A DNA stretch of 64,000 nucleotides from Allobosea sp. WAO (GCF_001509835.1 NZ_JXTJ01000009.1:1-64000), one strand, 5' to 3'. Counted from the first letter of the stretch, positions 41,175 through 52,860 are shown. The notes: a model not told the origin generated them from the letters alone. Numbers and translations are program-made.

Positions 41175-42416
41175 GTGTCGAACGCAGAACCTGCCGGAAA
41201 GCGCCTGCTGGCAATCAACAACTACTTCTATCGCCGCGGCGGCGCGGAGACGGTCTTCTTCGACCATATGGCGATGTTCTCGCAAATCGGCTGGGACGTC
41301 GTCCCCTTCGCCATGCAGCACGAGAACAATGCGTCCTCGCCATGGTCGGGCTATTTCGTCTCGGAGATCGAATATGGCCGGCGCACGAGCCCGCTGCGCA
41401 AGGTCGCGCAGGCCGCCAGCATCATCTACTCGCGCGAGGCGCAGCGTAATCTCGCGCGGTTGATCGAGCAGGCGCGCCCCTCCGTCGCCCATGCCCACAA
41501 TGTCTACCACCATCTCTCGCCGGCGATCTTTTCGACCCTGAAGGATGCCGGGATTCCGGTGGTGATGACAGCGCATGATCTGAAGCTCGCCTGCCCGGCC
41601 TACAAGATGCTGCGCGATGGCAAGGTCTGCGAGGACTGCAAGGGCGGGCGGATACGCAACGTCCTGCGCCATCGCTGCGTCAAGGACTCAGTGGCCCTCA
41701 GCGGACTCGTCCTGGTCGAGACGATGGTGCACCGGGCGCTCGGTCTCTACCGCGACAAGCTCGACCGCATCGTGGTTCCCAGCCGCTTCTATCTGGAGAA
41801 GCTGGTGGAATGGGGCTGGCCGCGCGAGAAGCTGGTCTACATCCCGAATTTCGTCGAGGTCGACGGCTTTCGCGACGCCTGGGACGAGGGCGACTATGTC
41901 GTCTTCGCCGGGCGGCTCGCGCCGGAAAAGGGGCTCGCGACGCTGGTCCAGGCGGCAGCCCGCTCAAGACAGCGGCTCATCCTGGCAGGAACAGGGCCAG
42001 AGGAAGCGGCTCTCCGCGAGCTCGCTGCCAGGACCGGCGCCGATGCAAGCTTCGTCGGGCATCTCTCGGGGCAGGAGCTGCACCGCCTGATCGGCCAGTC
42101 GCGCGCGCTCGTGCTGCCGTCCGAATGGTACGAGAACGCGCCGATCAGCATCCTCGAAGCCTATGCGCTCGGGCGCCCGGTGATCGGTGCTGCTATCGGT
42201 GGCATTCCGGAAATGATCCGGGACGGGGAGACCGGGCTGCTCAGCGTGTCGGGCGACGTCGACGATCTCGCGCAGAGGCTGGCGGATCTGGCGGTGCTTT
42301 CAGCTGAGGACCGCAAGCGCATGGGCCGTGCGGGGCGTGCCTGGATCGCACGGGAGTTCTCAGCCGCCGCCTACCGCGACCGGACGCTCGATCTTTACGG
42401 CAGGCTCGGCAGCTGA
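41175..42416 (+). CDS. family 4 glycosyltransferase
   Basis: 413 aa GT-B enzyme. The N-terminal domain starts LLAINNYFYRRGGAETVFFDH (acceptor side, GG-loop). The C-terminal Rossmann domain has VVFAGRLAPEKGLATLV, the E-x7-E-like SEWYENAPISILEAYALG (about 345-362) that binds the donor nucleotide, and IRDGETGLL. It also contains a CP-x-YKMLRDGKVCEDCKGG cysteine segment (about 140-160) seen in a GT4 subgroup. A GTG start at 41175 is set by a strong AGGAGG. Adds a sugar to the repeat unit; donor unknown. Confidence 0.9.
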   Translation: MSNAEPAGKRLLAINNYFYRRGGAETVFFDHMAMFSQIGWDVVPFAMQHENNASSPWSGYFVSEIEYGRRTSPLRKVAQAASIIYSREAQRNLARLIEQARPSVAHAHNVYHHLSPAIFSTLKDAGIPVVMTAHDLKLACPAYKMLRDGKVCEDCKGGRIRNVLRHRCVKDSVALSGLVLVETMVHRALGLYRDKLDRIVVPSRFYLEKLVEWGWPREKLVYIPNFVEVDGFRDAWDEGDYVVFAGRLAPEKGLATLVQAAARSRQRLILAGTGPEEAALRELAARTGADASFVGHLSGQELHRLIGQSRALVLPSEWYENAPISILEAYALGRPVIGAAIGGIPEMIRDGETGLLSVSGDVDDLAQRLADLAVLSAEDRKRMGRAGRAWIAREFSAAAYRDRTLDLYGRLGS

Positions 42417-42659
42417 AGCGAGGAAGAGCGCGCGACGTAAAGGTTAACAAATGGAAAATGGTCCGGTGCCTGCTGCATCACTTGCGACGGAATGGCCGTT
42501 TTCCTTATGTCTGCTGGCAGCTTGGGGCGTGAGGGTCTCGAGCCGTAGATTTCTCCGGCCCTCAGGGAGAACTTTCGGGATTGAAGAGGGACATTTGCAA
42601 CGCCGTTCGGCTTGCAGCGTTGCACCCGGCTCGACTGGGCGTGACGGGTGGAGGCGACC

Positions 42660-43838
42660 ATGACCAGTCTTCCCATCGCGATGCCGCCCGGTAAATCGGC
42701 TTCCGCTGCGGCAATGCCCGAGCCCCGCCGCCGGATCGTCTTCCTCGGCCTGCGCGGCATTCCCAATGTCCAGGGCGGCGTCGAGAAGCATGTCGAGATG
42801 CTGGCCGGCGAGCTCGTATCCTGCGGCTGGGATGTCGAGGTCATCGGCCGCAGCCGCTATCTGCCGCATGTCGGCTCCGGCTCGTGGAACGGCATTCGCG
42901 TCTCTCCGCTCTGGGCGCCGCGCAGGATGGCGTTCGAGGCCCTCGTCCACACCTTCATCGGGGTATGGCTGGCAGCACTGCGCCGGCCCGACATACTGCA
43001 CATCCATGCGGTCGGTCCCGCATTGCTCGTGCCACTCGCCCGGCTGCTGGGTCTCAGGGTCGTCGTCACCCATCACGGCTATGATTACGAGCGCCAGAAA
43101 TGGGGTGGCCTTGCCCGGCGCGTCCTCAAGCTCGGCGAGTGTTTCGGCATGCGCCTGTCGCACGGCCGCATCGCGGTCTCCAGCGAGGTCGCGCAGGCCA
43201 TGGCGGCGCGTTATGCGGCGCCCGTCACCTATGTGCCGAATGGCGTGAGTGTCGCGCCGCCCGGCGCCGAGACAGGCATTCTCGACGAGTTCGGCCTGCA
43301 GCCGAAGCGCTATGTGCTGCTGGCGGCGCGTTTCGTCCCGGAGAAGCGACAGCCGGACCTGATCAAGGCCTTCGCCAAATGCGGCGCTGCCGGATTTCAA
43401 CTGGTGCTGGCCGGCGATGCGGAGTTCGAGACGCCTTACTCTCGTGAGGTGAGGGCTCTGGCGAAGAGCGTGCCCGGGGTCGTGCTGACCGGCTTCCAGA
43501 CGGGGGACAGGCTGGCGGAGCTCTTCGCCAATGCCGCGCTGTTCGTATTGCCGTCGAGTCATGAGGGCATGCCGATCGCGCTGCTCGAGGCGATGGCGTC
43601 GGGCCTGCCGGTCCTCGCCAGCGACATCGCCGCGAACAAGGCGCTCGCTCTGCCGACCGACGACTACTTTCCGCTCGGTGACATCGACGCCCTCGCAAAA
43701 GCCATGGCTATCAAGATCGCGAATCCGCTCAGCGAGGAGCAGGCGCGCGCCCAGGCGCTGCAGGTCGAGCAGGCCTATAGTTGGCCGAGCGTCGCCCAGA
43801 AGACCCTTCAGGTCTACCGTTCCACCCTGGTGAACTAG
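42660..43838 (+). CDS. family 4 glycosyltransferase (RfaB/WcaL-like)
   Basis: 392 aa. It starts with the pattern IVFLGLRGIPNVQGGVEKHVE, a GT4 subgroup common in alphaproteobacterial exopolysaccharide loci. VVVTHHGYDYERQKWG marks the acceptor domain; the donor domain has LLAARFVPEKRQPDLIKAF and SSHEGMPIALLEAMASGLPV (E-x7-E). GGAGG lies 5 nt before the ATG at 42660. A 243-bp gap from the previous gene, with the AT-rich GTTAACAAATGG around 42443, suggests its own promoter. Donor and linkage unknown. Confidence 0.9.
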   Translation: MTSLPIAMPPGKSASAAAMPEPRRRIVFLGLRGIPNVQGGVEKHVEMLAGELVSCGWDVEVIGRSRYLPHVGSGSWNGIRVSPLWAPRRMAFEALVHTFIGVWLAALRRPDILHIHAVGPALLVPLARLLGLRVVVTHHGYDYERQKWGGLARRVLKLGECFGMRLSHGRIAVSSEVAQAMAARYAAPVTYVPNGVSVAPPGAETGILDEFGLQPKRYVLLAARFVPEKRQPDLIKAFAKCGAAGFQLVLAGDAEFETPYSREVRALAKSVPGVVLTGFQTGDRLAELFANAALFVLPSSHEGMPIALLEAMASGLPVLASDIAANKALALPTDDYFPLGDIDALAKAMAIKIANPLSEEQARAQALQVEQAYSWPSVAQKTLQVYRSTLVN

Positions 43839-43904
43839 TTTGCTTGCCTCAGGCCCGCGGGCGCGCGACAAGGCCGGCTCGCCGCAACCGGAGACGAGCG
43901 GATC

Positions 43905-44273
43905 ATGAATTCAAGAGCGCTTTTGCGCGTCCTGCCCTGGCTGCTGCTCGCCTTCATCGTTTTCGCCACCCTGTCCTCGCTCGAGATGCGTCCGCGGATC
44001 GGCCATGCCGTTCATCTCGAACGCTTCGGCGCCTTCGGGCTCCTGGGTTTCCTGTTCGCGGCCGTCTATCCGAGGCGGATCGTGACCGTACTGCTGTTCG
44101 TCGTGGCGGTCGCGATCGGGTTGGAGTTCTTCCAGCTGCTCTCGCCGGACCGGCATGCCCGCCTGGGTGATCTACTGGTCAAGCTGGCCGGTGGCGTCTG
44201 CGGCGTCGTAGCCTGCTGGCTGACCATGCGCTTCCTGCCGGGGGTGCGCGGCCTGCTCGCGCGCGTCTCCTGA
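43905..44273 (+). CDS. VanZ-like family membrane protein
   Basis: 122 aa with four membrane helices (about 9-26, 40-56, 60-77, 86-106). The HLERFGAFGLLGFLF and GLEFFQLLSPDRHARLGDLLVKLAGG stretches match the VanZ-like pattern, in which an acidic residue and D/N-rich motif cluster near the third helix. VanZ-like proteins accompany many polysaccharide loci, with no settled biochemical role. Separated from the GT4 gene by 66 bp on the same strand. Confidence 0.75.
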   Translation: MNSRALLRVLPWLLLAFIVFATLSSLEMRPRIGHAVHLERFGAFGLLGFLFAAVYPRRIVTVLLFVVAVAIGLEFFQLLSPDRHARLGDLLVKLAGGVCGVVACWLTMRFLPGVRGLLARVS

Positions 44274-44281
44274 GCGCCTGG

Positions 44282-44295
44282 CCGGCACGTGCCGG
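44282..44295. terminator. palindrome after the VanZ-like gene, weak terminator candidate
   Basis: CCGGCACGTGCCGG is a perfect 14-bp palindrome 9 nt downstream of the stop codon and can fold as a 5-bp stem with a 4-nt loop. No U-run follows, so it could equally be a protein-binding site. Confidence 0.3.
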
Positions 44296-44449
44296 TACGT
44301 CGTTCATGTTCGCGAGGGGCGGCTGAACGTCACGGCAATCCGTTGCCGCGACAAAGGGATGGATCGCCGATTTGCCTCCGATAGGATGGCCTTGAAGCCA
44401 AGCTATCGATCGAGGACGCGTCCTGCGTCCTCCGGCCCGGAGGCAGATC

Positions 44450-44644
44450 ATGGATGAAGACCGTTTCAACATGGCAGTCCGCAAGTTCCTGAAGGAGGTC
44501 GGGGTCACCTCGCAGCGCGAAATCGAGCGCATCGTGCGGGAGGGCACGGCTCAAGGGGGACGCGTGCGCCTGCGCATGACGCTGACCTCTGAGGACGCAC
44601 CGGCGCTCGAACACGTGGTCGAGACGACGATCGACCTGCGGTGA
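44450..44644 (+). CDS. small conserved protein, DUF6494-like
   Basis: 64 aa: MDEDRFNMAVRKFLKEVG, then TSQREIERIVREG and a C-terminal beta part. This matches my memory of the small DUF6494 family of proteobacteria; the function is unknown. GGAGGC lies about 7 nt before the ATG. Convergent with groEL, whose stop is 7 bp away. Confidence 0.65.
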   Translation: MDEDRFNMAVRKFLKEVGVTSQREIERIVREGTAQGGRVRLRMTLTSEDAPALEHVVETTIDLR

Positions 44645-44651
44645 GCGGGGT

Positions 44652-46794
<2,143 letters not shown>

Positions 46795-46805
46795 GGCTTC
46801 CTCCC

Positions 46806-47528
46806 TCACCAGAGATAGAACAGCGCGAAGATGAAGACCCAGACGAGATCGACGAAGTGCCAGTAGAGCCCGGTGATCTCGACGATCTCGTAACGGCCGC
46901 GCCGGCTGGTGAAGAAGCCGCGCCGTCCGTCGTCGAAATCGCCACGCCAGACCTTTCGGGCGATGATGATCAGGAAGATCACGCCGATCGTGACGTGCGT
47001 GCCGTGGAAGCCGGTGATCATGAAGAAGCTGGAGCCGAACTGCGCCGCACCCCAGGGATTCTCCCAAGGACGCACCCCTTCCGAGATCAGCTTCGACCAT
47101 TCGAAGGCCTGCATGCCGACGAAGGCGGCGCCGAGCAGTGCAGTCAGAAGGAGCAGGGCGGCCGTCTTGCGGCGGTCGCGCCGGTAGCCGAAATTGACCG
47201 CCATCGCCATCGTCCCGCTGCTGCTGATCAGCACGAAGGTCATGATCGCGATCAGGATCAACGGCAGATGGTGGCCGGCGATTTCGAGGGCGAAGACCTC
47301 GCTCGGATTGGGCCAGGGCACTGTCGTCGACATCCGGACCGTCATGTAGGCGATCAGGAAGCTGCCGAAGACGAAGGTGTCGCTGAGCAGGAAGACCCAC
47401 ATCATGGCCTTCCCCCAGGAGACCTCCTTGAAGGCCTGCTTGTCGGACGACCAGTCCGAGACGATGCCCGGCCAGCCCGTGGCAGGGGTGGCCTCGGTAT
47501 GCGCAGTGGACGGCAAGACCTCGTTCAT
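46806..47528 (-). CDS. cytochrome c oxidase subunit III
   Basis: 240 aa, seven-helix subunit III without the usual first pair being long. WGKAMMWVFLLSDTFVFGSFL at the start, GMQAFEWSKLI (lipid-contact Glu region) and FFMITGFHGTHVTIGV and YWHFVDLVWVFIFALFYL at the end are the classic subunit III motifs. Stabilises the catalytic core. Fourth gene of the operon and distinct from the second III-like protein encoded just upstream. Confidence 0.9.
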   Translation of the reverse strand: MNEVLPSTAHTEATPATGWPGIVSDWSSDKQAFKEVSWGKAMMWVFLLSDTFVFGSFLIAYMTVRMSTTVPWPNPSEVFALEIAGHHLPLILIAIMTFVLISSSGTMAMAVNFGYRRDRRKTAALLLLTALLGAAFVGMQAFEWSKLISEGVRPWENPWGAAQFGSSFFMITGFHGTHVTIGVIFLIIIARKVWRGDFDDGRRGFFTSRRGRYEIVEITGLYWHFVDLVWVFIFALFYLW

Positions 47529-47637
47529 CGCTCGCCTCGCTCGCAGCCGGGAGCCGGATGATCACGAATCTGCACCCGGATCTCGTCGAAATGGCGGATC
47601 GCGCCGCCCGTAATTCAATCCGTGTTCGCACTCACGC

Positions 47638-48360
47638 CTAAGTCAGCAGGGCCCGGCAGATCTCGATCAGATCGTCCGTCCAGCGCATCAGCAGGGCGAA
47701 CAGCACGAGCCAGACCAGAAGCAGGAAATGCCAATAGGTGGCGCAGAGCTCGACGCTGAGCCGCAGGCGGCCCCAGCCTGCCGGCGCGCTGCCCATCGGT
47801 ACGGCAAAGGCCCGCGCGGTCGTTCGCCCGAGCGCCACCAGCCCGCCGAGCAGGTGAAGCCCGTGGATCGCGGTGACCAGATAGAAGAAGGCACCGGCCG
47901 GGTTGGCCGCGGTGAAGTAGCCGGCGGCGCCGAGCTCCCGCCAGGCCAGCAACTGCCCGGCTAGAAACGCGAGTGCCGAGACGCCGGTGGCGAGCAGGCC
48001 GGACCTGACGCCGTCGAGTTCGCCGCGGCGCGCTGCGACGACGCTCGTCTGCAGCGCGATGCTGCTCAGCGCCAGCAGGCCGGTGCTGAACCAGAGTACC
48101 GTTGGCATCGGTAGCGGGCGCCAGTCGGACATGCCGCGGCGCATGAAGTAGGCGCTGACCAGCAGGGCGAACAGCGAGCCGGCGACCACGAGAAACGCCG
48201 CGAGCCCGATCTTGGCGATCGGCCGGGGGGACAGGCTCGCCCACTCGGCCTCGCCGACGACGCCGACCTCCAGCCAGGGCTTGGCGGTGAGGCCCTGGCG
48301 CAGCAGCCACCAGCCGGCGAAGCCTGCCATGACGACCATGAAGGTGACGATCACGACCAT
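47638..48360 (-). CDS. second subunit III-like protein of the oxidase operon
   Basis: 240 aa, seven helices. It shares the subunit III endings (GAFFYLVTAIHGLHLLGGLVALG and LCATYWHFLLLVWLVLFALL) but the N-terminal region is different and charged residues of the first III-like protein are absent. It starts 10 bp after the subunit I gene stops. Bradyrhizobium coxMNOP is described as also having two III-like proteins, so the arrangement is an established alternative oxidase type. Confidence 0.82.
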   Translation of the reverse strand: MVVIVTFMVVMAGFAGWWLLRQGLTAKPWLEVGVVGEAEWASLSPRPIAKIGLAAFLVVAGSLFALLVSAYFMRRGMSDWRPLPMPTVLWFSTGLLALSSIALQTSVVAARRGELDGVRSGLLATGVSALAFLAGQLLAWRELGAAGYFTAANPAGAFFYLVTAIHGLHLLGGLVALGRTTARAFAVPMGSAPAGWGRLRLSVELCATYWHFLLLVWLVLFALLMRWTDDLIEICRALLT

Positions 48361-48370
48361 CGCCGGCTCC

Positions 48371-50131
48371 CTAGGCGGCTCTCGGCTCGGGCGGCTGGTT
48401 CTGCGGCAGGAAGTCCTGCGCGGCGCCGGGCACGCTGTAGTCATAGGCCCAGCGATAGACCACCGGCAGCTCCTTGCCCCAGTTGCCATGGGCGGGCGGC
48501 GTCTGCGGCGTCTGCCATTCGAGCGTGGTGGCGCGCCAGGGATTGCCGCCGGAAGGCCGGCCCCGCTTCAGACTCCAGATCAGGTTGAACAGGAAGATCA
48601 GCTGGACCGCGCCGACGATCAGCGCGACCACGGTGATGAAGATGTTCAGCGTCACGGTCGAGGGCGGAACGAAGGCCATCGTCCCCATTTCGGGATAGCG
48701 CCGCGGCACGCCCATCAGTCCGATATAGTGCATCGGGAAGAAGATCGCGTAGGCGCCGAGGAAGGTGACCCAGAAATGCAGCTTGCCGAGCGTGTCGTCG
48801 AGCATGCGCCCGGTGATCTTCGGGTACCAGTGGTAGATCGCGCCGAAGACGACGAGGATCGGCGCGACGCCCATCACCATGTGGAAATGCGCGACGACGA
48901 ACATGGTGTCGGAGAGCGGCACGTCGACCACGACATTGCCGAGGAACAGGCCGGTCAGCCCGCCATTGACGAAGGTGACGATGAAGCCGAGCGCGAACAG
49001 CATCGGTGGGGTCAGGTGGATGTCGCCGCGCCAGAGCGTCAATATCCAGTTGTAGACCTTGAGGGCCGTCGGGATCGCGATGATCAGCGTCGTCGTGGCG
49101 AAGAAGAAGCCGAAGGCCGGATGCATGCCGCTGACATACATGTGGTGCGCCCAGACCACGAAGCTCAACGCCCCGATCGCGACCAGCGCCCAGACCATCA
49201 TCCGGTAGCCGAAGATGTTCTTGCGGGCATGGGTGCTGATCAAATCGGAGACGATGCCGAACGCCGGCAGCGCGACGATGTAGACCTCGGGATGGCCGAA
49301 GAACCAGAACAGGTGCTGGAACAGGATCGGGCTGCCGCCCTTATAGGCGAGCCGCTCGCCCATCGCGATGATCGAGGGCATGAAGAAGCTGGTGCCGATC
49401 AGCCGGTCGAGCAGCATCATCACGGCGCCGACGAACAGGGCCGGGAAGGCCAGCAGCGCCATCACCGTCGCGGTGAAGATGCCCCAGATCGTCAGCGGCA
49501 TGCGCATCAGGGTCATCCCCCGCGTCCGCCCCTGCAGCACGGTGACGACATAGTTCAGCCCGCCCATGGTGAAGCCGATGATGAACAGCATCAGCGAGAC
49601 CAGCATGATGACGATGCCCCATTCCTGGCCGGCGGTGTTGGCGAGGATCGCCTGCGGCGGGTAGAGGGTCCAGCCGGCGCCGGTCGGCCCGCCCGGCGCG
49701 AAGAAGCCGGCGACGAGGACCAGCACGGCGAGAAAATAGATCCAGAAGCTCAGCATGTTGACATAGGGGAACACCATGTCGCGCGCGCCGAGCATCAGCG
49801 GGATCAGGTAGTTGCCGAAGCCGCCGAGGAAGAGCGCCGTCAGCAGGTAGATCACCATGATCATGCCGTGCATGGTGATGAGCTGGTAGTAGTAGTTGGC
49901 GTCGATGAAGGAGAGCAGGCCGGGAAAGGCCAGCTGCATCCGCATCAACCAGGACAGGACGAGCGCGACCAGCCCGATCGCCAGCGCCGTCGCCGAATAC
50001 TGGATCGCGATGACCTTCGCGTCCTGGGAGAAGACATATTTCGTGATCCAGCTCTTCGGATGATAGAGCTCGACATCGTCGTGCCCGACTGTCGGCACCG
50101 GCCCTGCCACGCCATGCGTCACGTCCGCCAT
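48371..50131 (-). CDS. ctaD: cytochrome c oxidase subunit I (heme-copper catalytic subunit)
   Basis: 586 aa, twelve helices. All ligands are visible: the low-spin heme His in LITMHGMIMV, the CuB His and cross-linked Tyr in FFGHPEVYIV, the CuB pair in WAHHMYVSG, and heme a/a3 ligands in VVAHFHMVMG. The K- and D-channel type (A family) is supported by the HPEVY tyrosine. Reduces O2 to water while pumping protons. The gene follows subunit II by 61 bp. Assembly genes (ctaB, ctaG) are not in this operon. Confidence 0.95.
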   Translation of the reverse strand: MADVTHGVAGPVPTVGHDDVELYHPKSWITKYVFSQDAKVIAIQYSATALAIGLVALVLSWLMRMQLAFPGLLSFIDANYYYQLITMHGMIMVIYLLTALFLGGFGNYLIPLMLGARDMVFPYVNMLSFWIYFLAVLVLVAGFFAPGGPTGAGWTLYPPQAILANTAGQEWGIVIMLVSLMLFIIGFTMGGLNYVVTVLQGRTRGMTLMRMPLTIWGIFTATVMALLAFPALFVGAVMMLLDRLIGTSFFMPSIIAMGERLAYKGGSPILFQHLFWFFGHPEVYIVALPAFGIVSDLISTHARKNIFGYRMMVWALVAIGALSFVVWAHHMYVSGMHPAFGFFFATTTLIIAIPTALKVYNWILTLWRGDIHLTPPMLFALGFIVTFVNGGLTGLFLGNVVVDVPLSDTMFVVAHFHMVMGVAPILVVFGAIYHWYPKITGRMLDDTLGKLHFWVTFLGAYAIFFPMHYIGLMGVPRRYPEMGTMAFVPPSTVTLNIFITVVALIVGAVQLIFLFNLIWSLKRGRPSGGNPWRATTLEWQTPQTPPAHGNWGKELPVVYRWAYDYSVPGAAQDFLPQNQPPEPRAA

Positions 50132-50192
50132 CAGGGCACCTTTCCGTCCCGACGGCTCGGCGAACCCGGTTCGGGCCCGCCCGGAGCCGCTC

Positions 50193-51008
50193 CTAGTTCT
50201 TCGCCTGCGCCCTCGACGGCGCCTGCAACTGGGCGAAGGTCTTCTGCTGCTGCAGCCAGGCCTGGTAGTTCTCGTCCGGCTCGACGATGACGCCGCCGCG
50301 CATGAAGGCGTGGCCGGTGCTGCAGAGCTCGGCGCACAGCGCCTCGAAAGTCCCCGGCCGGGTCGGGGTCAGCCAGTAATAGGTGACGACGCCCGGGATC
50401 ATGTCCATCTTGGCGCGGAATTCCGGCACGTAGAAATTATGCAGCACGTCGAGCGAGCGCAGCAGCAGCTTGACCGGCTTGCCGATCGGCAGATGCAGCT
50501 GGTCGCCCTGGATGATGACGTCGTCCTGCCCATGCGGATCGTTCGGGGCGATCCCCAGCGGGTTCTCCGTGGTGACATGGGCGATGTCGGTGGCGCCGAG
50601 CTTTCCGTCCGCGCCCGGCAGCCGGTAACTCCACTGCCATTGCTGGCCGACGACCTCGACCGTCGCAGCATCGGCCGGCACCGTGACGAAGCGATGCCAG
50701 ACCACGAGGCCGGGCGCGAGCATGGCCGCGACACCGACGCCGGTGCCGATTGCGAGCCACCATTCGAGCCTCTTGTTCTCGGGCTCATAGGCGGCGCGAT
50801 TGCCTTCGCGATGGCGGAAGCGGATCACGCAATAGGCCATGAACAGCACGACGGCCGCGAACACCGCGCCGGTGATCCAGAAGGTGATGATCAGGGTCTG
50901 GTCGATATAGCCCCAGTTCGAGGCGATCGGCGTCCACCACCACGGGCTCACGAAGTGGAAGACCACCGAGCCAATCACAACCAGGATCAGTGCGATCGCG
51001 ATAGCCAT
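50193..51008 (-). CDS. coxB: cytochrome c oxidase subunit II
   Basis: 271 aa. Two N-terminal helices (about 5-22 and 40-60), then the periplasmic cupredoxin domain with VVGQQWQWSYRLPG (electron-entry Trp), DVLHNFYVPEFRAKMDMIPG and the CuA site CAELCSTGHAFM. No fused cytochrome c. Takes electrons from cytochrome c. I favour the ATG at 51008, because AAGGA is 8 nt away; the ATG at 51017 directly abuts AAGG. First gene of the operon. Confidence 0.92.
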   Translation of the reverse strand: MAIAIALILVVIGSVVFHFVSPWWWTPIASNWGYIDQTLIITFWITGAVFAAVVLFMAYCVIRFRHREGNRAAYEPENKRLEWWLAIGTGVGVAAMLAPGLVVWHRFVTVPADAATVEVVGQQWQWSYRLPGADGKLGATDIAHVTTENPLGIAPNDPHGQDDVIIQGDQLHLPIGKPVKLLLRSLDVLHNFYVPEFRAKMDMIPGVVTYYWLTPTRPGTFEALCAELCSTGHAFMRGGVIVEPDENYQAWLQQQKTFAQLQAPSRAQAKN

Positions 51009-51501
51009 CTCTGTCATCCTTGCCGGGGCGTCGATGAACAGGACACTGATCGTCGCTGCGCGAGGGCCGCGTCGCGACGTTAGAAAGGCAAGCTCCAGTC
51101 AGGCGCGAAAATTGTGACGGACCCCGCAGCGCGCGCGGGGGCGTCGAAGACTGTGTGGGGGACGGCTAAGCAAGGCTCGGCGCAGGAAAGCCACGGGGCG
51201 CATGCTCGGTGGAGCGCGCCCTTGCGTTTCGAACGTTGCCTTCTCCTAGCCATGGCCGAACCTCGGCTCCGCCGGCGACCGAATTGGCGCAAAGCACTCG
51301 CCTGCTGCAAGGCATTCAGGCCTTGCGCTCATGGTCGTGCATTGTTGTCGTCCTGCACGCGAGCGTTGTCAAATCGGAAAGGTCAGCCGCGCGGCATGCG
51401 GGACGTTTCACTCCTGCAGCAGAAGGTGGGTCGATTTCCTTCAGGCGCAAGCCGAATGCTTGGCAGGGATATGTTGTCGCCGCGTTGCCTCGCCGAGCCG
51501 G
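51009..51501. other. intergenic region before the oxidase operon, no gene seen
   Basis: 493 bp between the oxidase subunit II start and the amidohydrolase stop. Frames of 60-180 codons exist but lack recognisable motifs and plausible starts. It should hold the oxidase promoter; I do not see an FNR/FixK box (TTGAT-N4-ATCAA). Confidence 0.55.
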
Positions 51502-52860
51502 TCAGTACCGGGCCGGTGAGACGAAGCGCCCGCTGCCCGGAGCGGCCAGAACGTCCTTGCCGTCGAAGATCAGCTCGCCGCGCAGGAAGGTCGCGACGGG
51601 TCGGTACGGTAGCTCGATCCCCTCATACGGGCTCCAGCCGACGAAGTTGTGCCCGCTGAGGGCAGGATCGTAGCGGCGCGGATCATGCGCCATCACCGTG
51701 ATGTCGGCATCGCGCCCGAGCGCGAGCGCGCCCTTGGCATGGCCGATGCGGAAGAGCCGGGCCGGGTTGGCGGCGAGCAGCCTGGCTGCCCAGCTGACCG
51801 GCAGCTCCCGTTCGACCAGCCCCTTGATCAGCAGTTGATAGAGCGCTTCCAGCCCCGGCACGCCCGAGGCGTTCCGCGCCATCACCGGATCGTTCTTGCG
51901 GTCTTCCGACCAGGAGACATGGTCGGTCGAGACGATGGTGACATGGCCTGCGGCGAGATGCTGCCAGAGCCGCTCCACCTCGCTGCGCGAGCGGATCGGC
52001 GGGTTGATCTTGGCCTTCCCGACCAGCCGGGAGACGTCGTTCTCCTCGTCGAGCACGAGATAATGCACGCAAGCCTCGATCGTGGTGTCGAAGCCGTTGC
52101 GGCGATAGTTCTCGCAGAGCTCGTAGCCGCGCCCGATCGAGCAGTGCACGATATGGCCGGAGCAGCCGGTCGCCGCCGCGATCTCGTAGACTTCGGCGGT
52201 CGCCAGCGCCTCGGAGAGCGGCGGCCTGGCGAGGCCATGGGCGCGATAATCGGTGATGCCGGCCTGCGCGACGCGCGTCTCGGCATCGCGGACCATCTCG
52301 TCGTTCTCGTTGTGCACGCCGGCGATCAGGCCGTGCCGGGCGATCTCCGCGAAGCAGGCCTGAAGCGTCTGTGGCGGAATGCGCGGAAACCGCTGCGGAT
52401 GGGTGCCGAAGGTCGAGAACTTGAAACCCGCGGCGCCGGCCGCGACCATCTCGCCGATCCGGGCTGGCCCTTCCTGCGGGTCGACGGTGCCGTAGAGCGC
52501 GAAATCGACGCGTGCCTGCTCGCCCGCCTCTCGTGCCTTGGTCTCCAGTTTCTCGGCCGTGCAGATCAGGTTGCCATCGTCATAGGGCATGTCGACGATG
52601 GTGGTGACGCCGCCGGCCGCGGCCGACCGCGTCGACCAGACGAAATCCTCCTGGCCCTTCTGCGAACGGGAGTGCACCTGCGCATCGATGGCGCCGGGCA
52701 GCACGAAGGCATCGCCGAAATCATGGCGCGTCCTGGCGGAAGGCGGTGTTCCCTCGCCGACCCGCTCGATGCGGCCGGCGCAAACAGCGACATAGCCGTT
52801 CTCGCGGACGCGGTCCGTGCCGACGACGCGGCCGGTGATCACCAGATCGAAATCGCTCAT
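51502..52860 (-). CDS. dihydroorotase/allantoinase-family amidohydrolase
   Basis: 452 aa cyclic-amide hydrolase. Metal-site landmarks: LPGAIDAQVHSR (QxH variant of the HxH motif, as in many dihydroorotases), a probable carboxylated Lys in AAGFKFSTFG (about 141-150), GVHNENDEM, HIVHCSIGRG and STDHVSWSE (catalytic Asp). The substrate could be allantoin, a hydantoin, dihydropyrimidine or dihydroorotate. As the last gene of the liv-type operon (25 bp after livF) it probably opens the ring of an imported cyclic ureide or amide. Start ATG at 52860. Confidence 0.82.
   Translation of the reverse strand: MSDFDLVITGRVVGTDRVRENGYVAVCAGRIERVGEGTPPSARTRHDFGDAFVLPGAIDAQVHSRSQKGQEDFVWSTRSAAAGGVTTIVDMPYDDGNLICTAEKLETKAREAGEQARVDFALYGTVDPQEGPARIGEMVAAGAAGFKFSTFGTHPQRFPRIPPQTLQACFAEIARHGLIAGVHNENDEMVRDAETRVAQAGITDYRAHGLARPPLSEALATAEVYEIAAATGCSGHIVHCSIGRGYELCENYRRNGFDTTIEACVHYLVLDEENDVSRLVGKAKINPPIRSRSEVERLWQHLAAGHVTIVSTDHVSWSEDRKNDPVMARNASGVPGLEALYQLLIKGLVERELPVSWAARLLAANPARLFRIGHAKGALALGRDADITVMAHDPRRYDPALSGHNFVGWSPYEGIELPYRPVATFLRGELIFDGKDVLAAPGSGRFVSPARY

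Noticed and set aside
48212..50290. 692-codon + strand frame over the oxidase genes
   Set aside because: Antisense to subunit I with its conserved ligands; translation is His/Asp/Arg-rich with no domain.
51114..51673. Two overlapping + strand frames (181 and 154 codons) before the oxidase operon
   Set aside because: No recognisable motif, composition like non-coding frames, and they run into the amidohydrolase 3' end.
51502..52860. QxH instead of HxH metal motif in the amidohydrolase taken as a lost active site
   Set aside because: Many dihydroorotase-family proteins naturally have D-x-Q-V-H here, and the other metal and catalytic residues are present.
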